Notes: generated by a model not told the origin, from the sequence alone. 57,461 nt of DNA from Pseudomonadota bacterium (GCA_005778355.1 SXON01000043.1:1-57461), one strand, 5' to 3'. Shown: positions 47,309 to 56,300, counted from the first letter of the stretch. Numbers and translations are program-made.

Positions 47309-49056
47309 AAGCCCAGGGTGACCATGCGCGAGGGCAGCTGGATGTCGAGGTCGCCGTCGTGCTCGAAGCTGTACTCCGCGATCGGCACGCCCCCGGGCGG
47401 GGGCTCGCCGATGCCGCGGTACACGATGTCGGCCTCGCCCGACTCCACCCAGCGCGCCGAGCCGAGCGTGGCCATCACCCGCCGGAAGGACTCGTTGCGG
47501 TGCCCGTAGGCCGCTGACTGCACGACGCTGCCCGCCGGCAGGTCCGGGACCGTCCGCTCGAGAAAGCGCCACTCCTCGTGCGTGGCCCAGCGGGGCTGAA
47601 CGCGACCAAGCCAGGGTAAAAGTAGGATTCCCGCGAGAAAAATGCCCCGCCCCCGCAACGGTCCGGCGCCCAGGCCCACGAGGCCGGCGAGGGCCACGTG
47701 GCCGAAATATTGCAGCCGGATGGCGTCGGCGAGCGGCCAGGCCTTGGGCACGAAGGGGAGGGTGCCGAGCAACAACCAGGGCAACCAGCGCCAGCCCGCC
47801 TCGCGGTGGGGACGCGCCAAGAAGCCAAGTGCGGCGAGCAGCCACCAGGCTGGAGAGGTGAACCCCGTGGCCGAGAGGAGCGCGAATCCACCGCTCTCTC
47901 CCGGAAAGCCCCAACGCGGCCGCAGCCCTTCCACCCAGGTGGCCACCTGCACGTAAGCCTCGGGGCGAAGGAGCTCCCCGCCACCACCGTCAAGCGACGC
48001 GGCTCGCCCGGCGGCCGCCATGCAGAGCCCGAGGAGCGCGGGCACGCCGCGCCGGCCCAGGGCGAAGGCCATCGCGGCCGGCACCGCCACCAGCAAGTCC
48101 GGGCGGATCCACGACGCGACCCAGGCCGCGGCGCCGCTACCGAGGCCCAGTGCGGTCGCGAGGCCCAGCCGTTCAGCCCGCCGAGTCTCCGCCGCCAACA
48201 GGCAGGCCAGCACCGCCATCGCCACCCCAGGCACGTGCATAGACTCGGAGCGCGACAGCAAGAGCGCCGGGGTGGCAAGGGAGAGCGAGAGCGCCGCCGC
48301 CCCCGCGGCCCAGCGAGACGCGCTCTCCCGGGCAACAAGCACGTATACAAACACGACTGTGATACATGAATATACTAGATTGCTCGTAAATATAGCGAAC
48401 GATGTATCACCGAGTATCATCGTCGACGGCAGGCTCGCGAGCGCATAGCCAGGACCGTACGGGGAGCCGCGCAGCTCACCCCAGGCCAGCAGTAGCTTCT
48501 CGAACTGGGCGCCCGCCCCGTTGAAGGTGCCCGGCTCCACCGCCAGGAGCCGAACCGCCAGCGCGCCTAGACCCGCCAGGACCGCACCACGCCACGCCGC
48601 ACGCATCGCCCAGAAGCCGAGCGCGAGCCCGAACGTCGCCGCTAGCCCGAGCGCCCACCGCAGCGTGCGCGACTCGGCGGCGGGCTGGGGCAACATCGGT
48701 GCGCCGGGCGAGTCCGCGATCCGGCCGATCTTCCGGCTTCCGGCCACATCGTCGAGGCGCGCGCACCACGCACCGGCGTCGACACTCGCCAGCTCCCCGC
48801 CCACCAGGTCGGGGCGCGGAAACAGGGCGAGTCCCCCGGCGGCACAGAGTCCCGTGTGCACCGGGTCGGCGAGGGTCAGCTCCACCACCAGCGTCGCACC
48901 CTCCTTGTCCAGCGTGTAGCGCTCGAATTCCGGGTGCGTGATCACCGAGCTCACCGTCGCCCCGTCGATCGTGTCGCCCACCGCCGCGAGCGCACCCTGC
49001 TCGGCCGTCACCGGATCGGCGGCCAGTGCGAGGGGAAAGAGCGCGATCATGTCCAT
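47257..49056 (-). CDS. Polytopic membrane protein, possibly GT-C-type glycosyltransferase
   Basis: A 599-residue protein. An N-terminal signal-like helix (MDMIALFPLALAAD) leads into a domain of about 110 residues, followed by around ten hydrophobic helices (for example LAATFGLALGFWAMRAAW, AGLGALAVRLLAV, LVYSCITVVFVYVLVARESA, GIFLAGILLLPWLG). The layout, with loops carrying ILGDTSFAIFTSNLVYSC and the C-terminal soluble part, resembles lipid-linked-sugar glycosyltransferases (ArnT/PMT type), but I cannot find a decisive motif. It may be unrelated to the radical SAM cluster; it overlaps the convergent ferredoxin gene by 52 nt. A pair of palindrome arms lies inside at 48359-48410. Confidence 0.72.
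   Translation of the reverse strand: MDMIALFPLALAADPVTAEQGALAAVGDTIDGATVSSVITHPEFERYTLDKEGATLVVELTLADPVHTGLCAAGGLALFPRPDLVGGELASVDAGAWCARLDDVAGSRKIGRIADSPGAPMLPQPAAESRTLRWALGLAATFGLALGFWAMRAAWRGAVLAGLGALAVRLLAVEPGTFNGAGAQFEKLLLAWGELRGSPYGPGYALASLPSTMILGDTSFAIFTSNLVYSCITVVFVYVLVARESASRWAAGAAALSLSLATPALLLSRSESMHVPGVAMAVLACLLAAETRRAERLGLATALGLGSGAAAWVASWIRPDLLVAVPAAMAFALGRRGVPALLGLCMAAAGRAASLDGGGGELLRPEAYVQVATWVEGLRPRWGFPGESGGFALLSATGFTSPAWWLLAALGFLARPHREAGWRWLPWLLLGTLPFVPKAWPLADAIRLQYFGHVALAGLVGLGAGPLRGRGIFLAGILLLPWLGRVQPRWATHEEWRFLERTVPDLPAGSVVQSAAYGHRNESFRRVMATLGSARWVESGEADIVYRGIGEPPPGGVPIAEYSFEHDGDLDIQLPSRMVTLGFYSVRPTASTGHDSTAN
48359..48410. repeat. Split copy of the palindrome, arms 34 nt apart
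   Basis: GTGATACAT (48359-48367) and ATGTATCAC (48402-48410) are the same arms as in the other copies but separated by 34 AT-rich nucleotides. It lies inside the membrane-protein gene. The whole stretch 48345-48420 is far more AT-rich than its surroundings. Confidence 0.7.
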
Positions 49057-49096
49057 CCGGGCGCACAGAGCGGTTGAGCCTCGGCGCCGAACAACC

Positions 49097-49102
49097 TATA
49101 CT
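49097..49102 (+). promoter_or_regulatory. -10 box for the Ig-like lipoprotein (TATACT)
   Basis: TATACT is one base from the -10 consensus. It is followed by a short leader with CGGAGG (49111-49116), a good Shine-Dalgarno that would serve a start near 49123. No clear -35 is seen. Confidence 0.5.
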
Positions 49103-49167
49103 GCGAGATTCGGAGGTGTCCCATCCGGACCGCCCTTCTCCCCCCCATCGGCGCCGCTTCGCTCGTC

Positions 49168-51717
49168 GTGCTCCTCGCCGGCTGCGAAAGCGACGACGGC
49201 CTTTCCAAGTACAAGGAGCCACCGGTGGTGGCCATCGAGACGCCCACCGACGGCAGCGCCGTCAATGAGGGCGTCACGGTGTCGATGCGCGGGCGGGTGG
49301 TCGACGAGGTCTACGCCACGTCGCTCACGACGATCAGCGCCACCTGGTCGGTCAACGGCGAGCGCGTGTGCGACGGCGCCGTCTTCGATGCCACGGGTCT
49401 CTCCGACTGCGACCACGTCTTCACGCGAGGCGAGGCCACGGTCACCCTCACCGCGATCAACCCCGACGGCCAGAGCGCCAACTCCGCCGTAACCATCACC
49501 GTCAACAAGAACGAGGCCCCCACCGCCGAGATCGTCACCCCCGAGTACGGCGTCGAATACTACTCCAACGGCCTCACCTTGTTCGAGGGCGCCGTGCTCG
49601 ACGGCGAAGACCTCCCCGAAGACATGACCGTGGAATGGACCTCGTCCATCGACGGGATCCTGCCCTTCAGCTCCAGCCCGTCTTCCGACGGCAAGACCAC
49701 GGGCACCTTCGAGCTCACCGAGGGTGAGCACGAGATCTCTCTGGTGGTCACCGACACCACCGGCCGAACCGGCAGCGACACCACCACCATCCAGGTGGTC
49801 GAGGGCAGCAAACCCGAGCTCGAGCTCGTGTCGCCCTCCTCGGGCGACGTCGTGAACTACGGCGACCGCGTCTACTTCGAGGCCCTCGTCACCGACCTGG
49901 AAGACGACCCCGCCGACCTGAGCATGGTGTGGGAGTCCGACCTCGACGGTGTCTTCTCCACCCAGGGGGCCTCCTCCTCCGGCGTGGCCGACTTCACCTA
50001 CGACGGGCTCACCAACGGCACGCACACCATCACCGTGTACGCGACCGATGCCGACGGGCTCACCGCGCGGGACAGCGCCACCCTCTACGTGAACACCGCG
50101 CCCGACGCGCCGGTGATCCACATCGATCCCGACCCCGCTGGGAGCGACGACAACCTCACCGTGGTGCTCGATACCGCCGCCTACGACGCCGAGGGCGACG
50201 CGATCACCTACCTCTACGCCTGGTACCTCAACGGCGTAGACTCTGGGCTGAGCAGCAATCCCCTCCCCTCCACCGCCACCACCCGGGGCGACGTGTGGAC
50301 GGTGTACGTGACCCCGAACGACGGCAACATCGACGGCCCGGCCGGGATGGACAGCGTCACCATCGGCAATGGCGCGCCCACGCTGTCGAGTGTCAGCATC
50401 AGCCCGACGGTGGCCTACACCAACGATACCCTCACCGCCAACCCGAGCGGCTACTCCGATCCGGATGGCGACGCCGAGGACTACCACTACCAGTGGTACG
50501 TCAACGGCACCGCCGTCGTCGGGGCCACCGACCCGACGCTGGCCGGCAGCGCCTTCGTGAAGTCCGACGCGGTCACCGTCGAGGTGTGGCCCTGGGACGG
50601 CTACGAGGAGGGCTCGAGTGTCACCTCGGGCACCCGCAACATCTCCAACAGCACGCCCACCGCGCCGAGCGTCGACGTCACGCCGAACTACCCGGAAGAC
50701 GACGACGACCTCGCCTGCACCGTCACCGCCGCCTCGAGCGACGCCGACGGCGACAGCATCTCCTACACCTATGCCTGGACCGTCGACGGCGTCTTGAGCG
50801 CGATCACCACCAGCACCGTGGCCGCCTCCTACACCACCGACGGCGAGCTCTGGTTGTGCACCATCACGCCGAGCGACGGCACCGCGAGCGGCGCGACCGG
50901 CTCCGACAGCGTGACGGTGGGCGACTACACGGCGCCCGACGCCCCAGTGCTCAATAGCCTCGACGGCTACCGCAACGAGACGAGCGCCACCGTGACCGGG
51001 AGCAGCGAGCCGTTCGCGAGCATCACGCTCTACATCTCCTCGTCGGCGGGCGTCACCACCGACACCGGCACTGCCAACGGCGCCGGCTCGTTCAGCTTCA
51101 GCGAGGGCCTCACGGCCGGCTACGCCTACAGCTTCTACGCCACCGCCGCCGACTCGGCCGGCAACACCTCGGGTGTCAGCAACGTGGTGAGCACCGAGGT
51201 GTGCGACCCGACCGACGACTACGAGGACAGCACCAGCTACGGCGAGAGCTGCGCCGACCCGGTGATCGACTGGTCGACACTCGCCGACGACGGGGCGACG
51301 ACCATCGAGTTCACGGGCAATATCCTCGATAGCTCCGACGAGGACTGGTACCTGGTGGAAACCAGCGACGCGTCGACCAGCGGCCTAAACTACTACCGTT
51401 TCCACGTGGAAATGACGGCGGGCTCCTCCGAGTACGGGTTCGCGGTGTACGACGGCGGCTGCAGCGCGGGCTACCTCGACTGCGGCAGCGGCTCGTCGAC
51501 CGACCCCGAGGGCAACGGCTACACCGAGTACGAGGTGTACGCGGAAGACCAGGGCGACGGTAGCCACACCGTCCCCTCCGATACCCGGACCTGCGACGGT
51601 GGCTGGTACAACGATTGCGACGATCTGAGCTCGTCGTACTACATCCACGTGTTCCGCACCTCCACCAGCTACTCCTGCCAGGAGTACACGCTGCAGATCA
51701 CCAACGGGGCCTGGTAA
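49168..51717 (+). CDS. Secreted lipoprotein with Ig-like repeat domains
   Basis: An 849-residue protein from GTG 49168 (MLLAGC). The in-frame sequence upstream (from ATC at 49123) reads IRTALLPPIGAASLVV then LLAGC, a full lipoprotein signal with a ribosome-binding site, so the true start may be that ATC. The mature part has about seven Ig/PKD-like beta domains (VVAIETPTDGSAVNEGVTVS, TAEIVTPEYGVEYYSNGL, PTLSSVSISPTVAYTNDTL, PTAPSVDVTPNYPEDDDDLA). The Cys-rich C-terminus (DDYEDSTSYGESC, FAVYDGGCSAGYLDC, WYNDCDDLSSSYYIHV) resembles pre-peptidase/PPC-like domains. It should be an extracellular adhesive or enzyme-anchor protein. It ends flush against the convergent lipoprotein gene. Confidence 0.8.
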   Translation: MLLAGCESDDGLSKYKEPPVVAIETPTDGSAVNEGVTVSMRGRVVDEVYATSLTTISATWSVNGERVCDGAVFDATGLSDCDHVFTRGEATVTLTAINPDGQSANSAVTITVNKNEAPTAEIVTPEYGVEYYSNGLTLFEGAVLDGEDLPEDMTVEWTSSIDGILPFSSSPSSDGKTTGTFELTEGEHEISLVVTDTTGRTGSDTTTIQVVEGSKPELELVSPSSGDVVNYGDRVYFEALVTDLEDDPADLSMVWESDLDGVFSTQGASSSGVADFTYDGLTNGTHTITVYATDADGLTARDSATLYVNTAPDAPVIHIDPDPAGSDDNLTVVLDTAAYDAEGDAITYLYAWYLNGVDSGLSSNPLPSTATTRGDVWTVYVTPNDGNIDGPAGMDSVTIGNGAPTLSSVSISPTVAYTNDTLTANPSGYSDPDGDAEDYHYQWYVNGTAVVGATDPTLAGSAFVKSDAVTVEVWPWDGYEEGSSVTSGTRNISNSTPTAPSVDVTPNYPEDDDDLACTVTAASSDADGDSISYTYAWTVDGVLSAITTSTVAASYTTDGELWLCTITPSDGTASGATGSDSVTVGDYTAPDAPVLNSLDGYRNETSATVTGSSEPFASITLYISSSAGVTTDTGTANGAGSFSFSEGLTAGYAYSFYATAADSAGNTSGVSNVVSTEVCDPTDDYEDSTSYGESCADPVIDWSTLADDGATTIEFTGNILDSSDEDWYLVETSDASTSGLNYYRFHVEMTAGSSEYGFAVYDGGCSAGYLDCGSGSSTDPEGNGYTEYEVYAEDQGDGSHTVPSDTRTCDGGWYNDCDDLSSSYYIHVFRTSTSYSCQEYTLQITNGAW

Positions 51718-52266
51718 CTACCAGGGCGCCACGAGATCGAGTTTGAACGGGCCTGTTTCCGTCTTGACCAGCCCGAAATCCTCGGCGAACCAGTAGGTGC
51801 CGTCGGGCGCCGGCGTGCTCACGCACACGCACGCGAGCACGTCGGAAAACTCCCCGTAGGTCGTCGATACCGAGTCGTAGCGTTGCGGCGTGCATGCCCC
51901 CTCGCCGTTGCTCGCCACGTCGCCGTCGTCGCTGCCGCCTACCGCCAGCACGGTGGGCGTGTCGCTGCCCTCGTCGCCCCACTGCCAGGACGACAGGACG
52001 ATGTCGTCGGCCTCGATGTCCCAGGTGAAAAGCCCCACCACGCTGCCCGCGGCGTAGCGGGCACCGCGGCGCACTTCCACCACGCCGTCGCCGTCCATCC
52101 GCCCCCGTACGAGCGCCTCGTCGTCGGGCACCACGCCGGTGTCGCCATCGTCGCGCCAGGTCCAGGCGTCGGCCTGGTCGGGCGCGAGGAAGGTGGTCGA
52201 GTTGATCCCACCCGAGCCGCTCGCGGCCGGGTCGGCGCAACTGAGAAAGGCTAGCGCGACCACCAC
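51718..52266 (-). CDS. Small secreted lipoprotein
   Basis: A GTG at 52266 (or 52263) gives 182 residues with signal MVVALAFLSC (Cys at about 10). The 5' end overlaps the stop of the upstream gene (52251) by 16 nt. The mature domain is beta-rich (DQADAWTWRDDGDTGVVPDD, RYAAGSVVGLFTWDIEADDI, WQWGDEGSDTPTVLAVG) with two Cys (LACVCVS). No family was recognised. The long open frame that extends it to 54618 runs through a different coding strand and is not real. It is probably cotranscribed with the propeller lipoprotein upstream. Confidence 0.7.
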   Translation of the reverse strand: MVVALAFLSCADPAASGSGGINSTTFLAPDQADAWTWRDDGDTGVVPDDEALVRGRMDGDGVVEVRRGARYAAGSVVGLFTWDIEADDIVLSSWQWGDEGSDTPTVLAVGGSDDGDVASNGEGACTPQRYDSVSTTYGEFSDVLACVCVSTPAPDGTYWFAEDFGLVKTETGPFKLDLVAPW

Positions 52267-53894
52267 ACCGGCACGTGGTTGTTGGTGTCGGGATCCTGGC
52301 CGGGGAGCCAGTAGGGAGCCGTGGACGGGTCGTTGCCCTCGCGCGCCGCCGCGGGATCGATCCGGGTGACCCAGATCTGCGGGTCGACGGTGCCGGCGAC
52401 CTCGTAGGGGCGCATCGAGGAGAAGCCCAGCCAGAGCACGTCGTCGTCGGGCAAGGGCGCCCAGCGGGCCCAGCTGTTGCCCAGCTCGCCGGTACCGTTG
52501 GCAGCGTCGAGTCGGATGGGCGTGCCGCCGCTCGCGGGAACGAGGAAAAGCTCGGCGTCCTCGTCCGACGCGCTGTCGCCCGTGCTCCGGTTGAACACCA
52601 GCCACTCGCCGTCGGGCGAATATTCCGGATAGTACAGGTTGTAGCCTTGTTGCGCCTCGACGAAGACCTCGGGTTCGCCCAGCGAGGCGCCGTCCCAGGG
52701 CACCCTCACGATCTCGCCGTTCACGAAGTCCATGTCGGCGTCGAAATCGTTGTCTTCCTTGATGCGCACCAGCGCAAGCTCGTCGCCGCCCGGCGACCAG
52801 CTCGGCTGCGAATACCAGGCGCCATCGAGGGCGGGTGTCGAGACCAGCGTGTTGCTGGGGAGGTCGTAGAGCAGAACCTTCCCGTTGGCGACGGCGAGCA
52901 TCCACTGGCCATCCGGCGAGATCGCCTTGAACGTGGCGCGCAAGTCGCCCTGGAGCCAGTAAACGGTAGCGAGGGCGTCGGGGTTGGACACGTCGATCAC
53001 CGCGTACTGCCCGTCGCCCCCCTGGTTGGTGACCACCATCCACTGGAGCTTCTCGGAGATCACGTGGCAGCCGTAGCAACCGGTGATGTCGTCGGACGGG
53101 AAAAACGGCTTCGCCTCGTTCTCGCCCGCTACCACGCGCATGATCTTCTCGTCTTTCGACGACCAGTACACGAGGCTGCCCGTGGCATCGAGGCGGTTGA
53201 CGCCGACGTTGACCGCCGTTGAGGTGCGCAGGTTGGAGACCTCGCTTCCGTTCCAGGTGCCCACGGTGACCTGCACGTCGACGGCGCCCGCGCTGTTGGT
53301 GGCGGTGATCGTTTCCCAGAGGTCGGTGGGCACCTCCCAGGTCGTGGCGGTGGTGTACACCGACACGTCGGTGCGGGACGAAGCGAAGCGGATGCGCGCG
53401 ATCTCGCCCTCGTCCATCCCGTCCCAGGCCACGACGAGGCCGGCGAGGTTGCGGGGCACGCTGGTACCGTCGAGCGGGTAGAGCATGTCGATGCCCTCGC
53501 CCTCGCTGCCCTCGGCGGCCTCGAAGGCGGCGGGCACGCCCGCGTCGAGCCCCGCATCGAGGATGTCTTCCCGGTAGCGCAGCGACAGGCTCGCGGTGGC
53601 CTCGATGTCGAGATGCGTGGCGGTGACCGTGGCATCCCCACCGTTGGTGTCGACCGAGAGAAACTCGCCGCGCGAACTGATACTGCCGATGCTCGCGTTG
53701 GATAACGTCCAACTCACGAGGTCGAGCGGACCTTCGCTTCCGTCGCCGTAGGTGGCGATAGCGGAGAAGCTGGCCGAGGCGGGGACACCCGTCGCCGTCT
53801 CGAGCTCCAGCTCGGCGGGATCGACCCGCAGTGCCGTGACCGTGGCGCTCGACGCGGTTGACGCGTTTGAGCCGCAGCCGAGGAGGAGGAGCAT
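52251..53894 (-). CDS. TolB-like beta-propeller lipoprotein with Ig-like domain
   Basis: The ATG at 53894 (a GTG at 53897 is in frame) gives 547 residues with ultra-short signal MLLLLGC (Cys at 7). An N-terminal Big-type Ig-like domain (ALRVDPAELELETATGVPAS) is followed by propeller blades with the WD40-like/PD40 signature (FKAISPDGQWMLAVANG, PSWSPGGDELALVRI, YPEYSPDGEWLVFNRS). A CYGCH motif at about residue 274 (DITGCYGCHVIS) could bind a c-type haem. Location is extracytoplasmic. On its strand TATCAC lies six nucleotides before the ATG. It is divergent from the VWA lipoprotein gene with a 22-nt gap. Confidence 0.82.
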   Translation of the reverse strand: MLLLLGCGSNASTASSATVTALRVDPAELELETATGVPASASFSAIATYGDGSEGPLDLVSWTLSNASIGSISSRGEFLSVDTNGGDATVTATHLDIEATASLSLRYREDILDAGLDAGVPAAFEAAEGSEGEGIDMLYPLDGTSVPRNLAGLVVAWDGMDEGEIARIRFASSRTDVSVYTTATTWEVPTDLWETITATNSAGAVDVQVTVGTWNGSEVSNLRTSTAVNVGVNRLDATGSLVYWSSKDEKIMRVVAGENEAKPFFPSDDITGCYGCHVISEKLQWMVVTNQGGDGQYAVIDVSNPDALATVYWLQGDLRATFKAISPDGQWMLAVANGKVLLYDLPSNTLVSTPALDGAWYSQPSWSPGGDELALVRIKEDNDFDADMDFVNGEIVRVPWDGASLGEPEVFVEAQQGYNLYYPEYSPDGEWLVFNRSTGDSASDEDAELFLVPASGGTPIRLDAANGTGELGNSWARWAPLPDDDVLWLGFSSMRPYEVAGTVDPQIWVTRIDPAAAREGNDPSTAPYWLPGQDPDTNNHVPVWWSR

Positions 53895-53900
53895 CACGGG

Positions 53901-53910
53901 GTGATACCCT
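53901..53910. promoter_or_regulatory. Overlapping divergent -10 boxes (TATCAC / TACCCT)
   Basis: TATCAC (minus, 53901-53906) lies 6 nt before the ATG at 53894. TACCCT (plus, 53905-53910) lies 6 nt before the GTG at 53917. The 22-nt gap therefore seems to carry two overlapping leaderless promoters. Confidence 0.45.
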
Positions 53911-53916
53911 AACCAG

Positions 53917-54837
53917 GTGAAACGGCCGTTTGCCCTCCTCCCGATCCTGGCCGCCTGCAGCGACTACGACGTCACGCGCAGCACCGCCCGCGACGGCTGG
54001 ATCCAGAGCGACCGAGGCGCCGAGCTCGACATCCTGTGGGTCATCGACGACTCCGCCTCGATGGCAGAGGAACAGGAGACGCTGATCGAGCGCTCGGCCG
54101 CCTTCGCCACGCCTCTCGCGGCCGCCGAGCTGCCTTTCCGCCTCGCGATCACCACCACCAGCGGCACTGGGGCCCTGCTCGCCGAGCCGATTGGCGACCA
54201 GACCGAGAACATCGAGGACGAGTTTCGCGACGCGCTGAGCCTGGCGGGCGTGGCCGGGGAGCGCGAAGAGGCCGGGTTCGCCTCGGCCATCCTGGCCGCC
54301 GACCACCGGAGCAACGAGTACGCACGCGCCGACGCCGACCTCGAGCTCATCGTGTACAGCGACGAGGATGATCACTCGGGGATCGACCCCGCCGACTTCG
54401 TGAGCGAGCTCGAGGCCACGCGCGACGGGCGCGCCGTCGTGGTGAGCGCCGTCGTCGGCGACCTCCCGACGGGTTGCGCGAGCGCCGCCGGCGCGGCCGA
54501 CCCGGGGGAGGCGTACGTGGAGGCGCAGGAAGCCACGGGCGGTGCGCGCGAGTCGATCTGCAGCGCCGACACCGAGGGCATGCTCGAGCGCCTGGCCAAC
54601 GAGGTCCTCGGCCTGCAAACGAAGTTTGTACTCTCCGCGCTGCCGCTCTTGTCCACCATGGAGGTGCGTGTCGACGCCGTGGCCATCCCCCGGCGCGACA
54701 CCGACGGATGGCGCTACGACGGCGGCGACAACAGCATCGTCTTCGACGGCTGGGCCATCCCACGACCCGGCGCCGCCATCGAGGCCTTCTACTACGACTA
54801 CACGGGCAATCGCGGCGAGGACACCGCCGCGATCTAG
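53917..54837 (+). CDS. VWA-domain lipoprotein
   Basis: GTG at 53917 gives 306 residues with signal MKRPFALLPILAAC (Cys at 14). The von Willebrand A domain has the MIDAS motif DDSASM (DxSxS, about residues 44-49) in LDILWVIDDSASMAEEQETL, with IVYSDEDDHSG as a further metal-site region. A short Cys pair (PTGCASAAG, RESICSADTE) may form a disulfide. Such lipoproteins are common in myxobacteria with unknown partners. It ends in a 4-nt overlap with the convergent galE-like gene. Confidence 0.82.
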   Translation: MKRPFALLPILAACSDYDVTRSTARDGWIQSDRGAELDILWVIDDSASMAEEQETLIERSAAFATPLAAAELPFRLAITTTSGTGALLAEPIGDQTENIEDEFRDALSLAGVAGEREEAGFASAILAADHRSNEYARADADLELIVYSDEDDHSGIDPADFVSELEATRDGRAVVVSAVVGDLPTGCASAAGAADPGEAYVEAQEATGGARESICSADTEGMLERLANEVLGLQTKFVLSALPLLSTMEVRVDAVAIPRRDTDGWRYDGGDNSIVFDGWAIPRPGAAIEAFYYDYTGNRGEDTAAI

Positions 54838-55814
54838 GCCCCGCTATAGCCCCGTGGGTGCGCCTGCACCCAGCGCCAGGCCGAGCCGATGATCTGACCG
54901 ATGTCGTCGAAGCGCGGGGCCCAGCCCAGCTCGGCCCGGATGCGAGTGGACGAGGCCACCAGCACCGCCGGGTCGCCGGCGCGGCGAGGACCTTCGAGGA
55001 CGGGGATGTCGCGACCTGTGACACCACGCGCGGCGTCAATCACCTCGCGCACCGAGAAGCCCGTGCCACTACCGAGGTTGTAGATACAACTGCGCTCGGC
55101 GGTGGCCTCGAGCGCGAGCACGTGGGCCCGCGCGAGGTCGACCACGTGGAGGTAATCGCGCACGGCCGTGCCGTCGGGCGTGGGGTAGTCGGTGCCGAAG
55201 ATGGTGATGGGACGCCCCGCGCCCAGGGCCGCCTGCAAGACCAGCGGCACAAGGTGGGTTTCCGGGCGATGATCCTCGCCAGCCTCGGGGTGGGCACCAG
55301 CGGCGTTGAAGTAGCGCAGGCAGGCGGCCCGCAGCTCATAGGCAACGCCGTAACGTTGGAGCGCCGTCTCGAGGAACAGCTTGGTGTCGCCGTAGGGACT
55401 CGTGGGCCGGGTGACCGCGCTCTCTTCGATGGGCACGCGCTCGGGTTCGCCATACACCGCCGCCGTGGACGAGAAGACCACGCGCCCCACGCCCTCGTCG
55501 AGCATCGCATCGAAAAGCGACAGTCCACCGCGAACGTTGTTGTCGTAGTACTCGCGCGGCTTGTTGACACTCGTGCCCACCTGCGAGATGGCCGCCATGT
55601 GCACCACCGCCTCCACGCGGTGCTCGCGCAGGCAACGTCGCACCGCCGCCCCGTCGCGCGTGTCGGCCTCGACCAGGTGCACTCCCGTGGGCACGGACTC
55701 GCGATGGCCGGTGACGAGGTTGTCGAGCACTACCGCCTCGTGACCGGCCGCGAGGAGCTCGCGGGTAACGACGCTGCCGATGTAGCCGGCTCCGCCGGTG
55801 ACGAGGACGCGCAT
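54834..55814 (-). CDS. galE: UDP-glucose 4-epimerase-like NAD-dependent epimerase
   Basis: A 326-residue extended short-chain dehydrogenase/reductase. The NAD-binding motif is MRVLVTGGAGYIGS; the catalytic Tyr-Lys pair is in SPYGDTKLFLE, with FSSTAAVYG as the Ser/Thr element. HMAAISQVGTSVNKPREYYD, AACLRYFNAAGAHPEAGEDH and DGTAVRDYLHVVDLARAHVL are typical of GalE. It interconverts UDP-glucose and UDP-galactose for surface polysaccharides; specificity for UDP-GlcNAc cannot be excluded. It is cytoplasmic. The start is set by the Rossmann motif. Confidence 0.92.
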   Translation of the reverse strand: MRVLVTGGAGYIGSVVTRELLAAGHEAVVLDNLVTGHRESVPTGVHLVEADTRDGAAVRRCLREHRVEAVVHMAAISQVGTSVNKPREYYDNNVRGGLSLFDAMLDEGVGRVVFSSTAAVYGEPERVPIEESAVTRPTSPYGDTKLFLETALQRYGVAYELRAACLRYFNAAGAHPEAGEDHRPETHLVPLVLQAALGAGRPITIFGTDYPTPDGTAVRDYLHVVDLARAHVLALEATAERSCIYNLGSGTGFSVREVIDAARGVTGRDIPVLEGPRRAGDPAVLVASSTRIRAELGWAPRFDDIGQIIGSAWRWVQAHPRGYSGA

Positions 55815-55850
55815 GACCGCCGCTGCTATCGCGCGAGTTAGCCACCGGGG

Positions 55851-56300
55851 ATGATCACCTGCACCCGCCGGCTCGAGTGGGACGCGATGCATCGCATCCC
55901 CCGGCACGAGTCGAAGTGCGCCGCCTTCCACGGGCATCGCTATGCCGCCGAGATCAGTTGTCACGCGCCGGCGCTCGACGATCGCGGGCGGGTGATTGAC
56001 TTCGGCGTGGTGAAGGAGCGGGTGGGCGGCTGGATCGACCAGCACTGGGACCACACCGCCATCCTCATGGAGGGCGACCCCGACCCCGCGATCATGGCGC
56101 TGGCCGCGAGCAACGCCGCGCATGGTCGACCAGTGTACTGGATGCCCGTACCGCCCACGGCCGAGAACATCGCTGCCGAATTGGCCGCGATCGCCGAGCG
56201 ACTGCTCAGCGGCAGCGGCGTGACGGTGGTGTCGGTGCGCCTCTGGGAGACGCCCAACGGCAGCGCGGAATGGAGTCGCGACCGTGGCGTGGACGGGTAA
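55851..56300 (+). CDS. queD: 6-carboxytetrahydropterin synthase / 6-pyruvoyl-tetrahydropterin synthase family
   Basis: A 149-residue enzyme of the QueD/PTPS family, which converts 7,8-dihydroneopterin triphosphate to 6-carboxytetrahydropterin in queuosine synthesis. Zinc ligands are His14 (DAMHRI), His27 and His29 (FHGHRY). The catalytic Cys is 23 (ESKCAAF). DFGVVKE, WDHTAIL and LWETPNGSAEW complete the family pattern. It is slightly longer than E. coli QueD (121 residues). No queC, queE or queF is visible in the window. It starts 36 nt from the divergent galE-like gene and overlaps the next gene by 17 nt. Confidence 0.88.
   Translation: MITCTRRLEWDAMHRIPRHESKCAAFHGHRYAAEISCHAPALDDRGRVIDFGVVKERVGGWIDQHWDHTAILMEGDPDPAIMALAASNAAHGRPVYWMPVPPTAENIAAELAAIAERLLSGSGVTVVSVRLWETPNGSAEWSRDRGVDG

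Noticed and set aside
51718..54618. 966-codon minus-strand open frame spanning three genes
   Set aside because: Only its last 183 codons (51718-52266) have a lipoprotein signal and sensible composition; the rest is Arg/Ala-rich out-of-frame translation of the 52251 gene.
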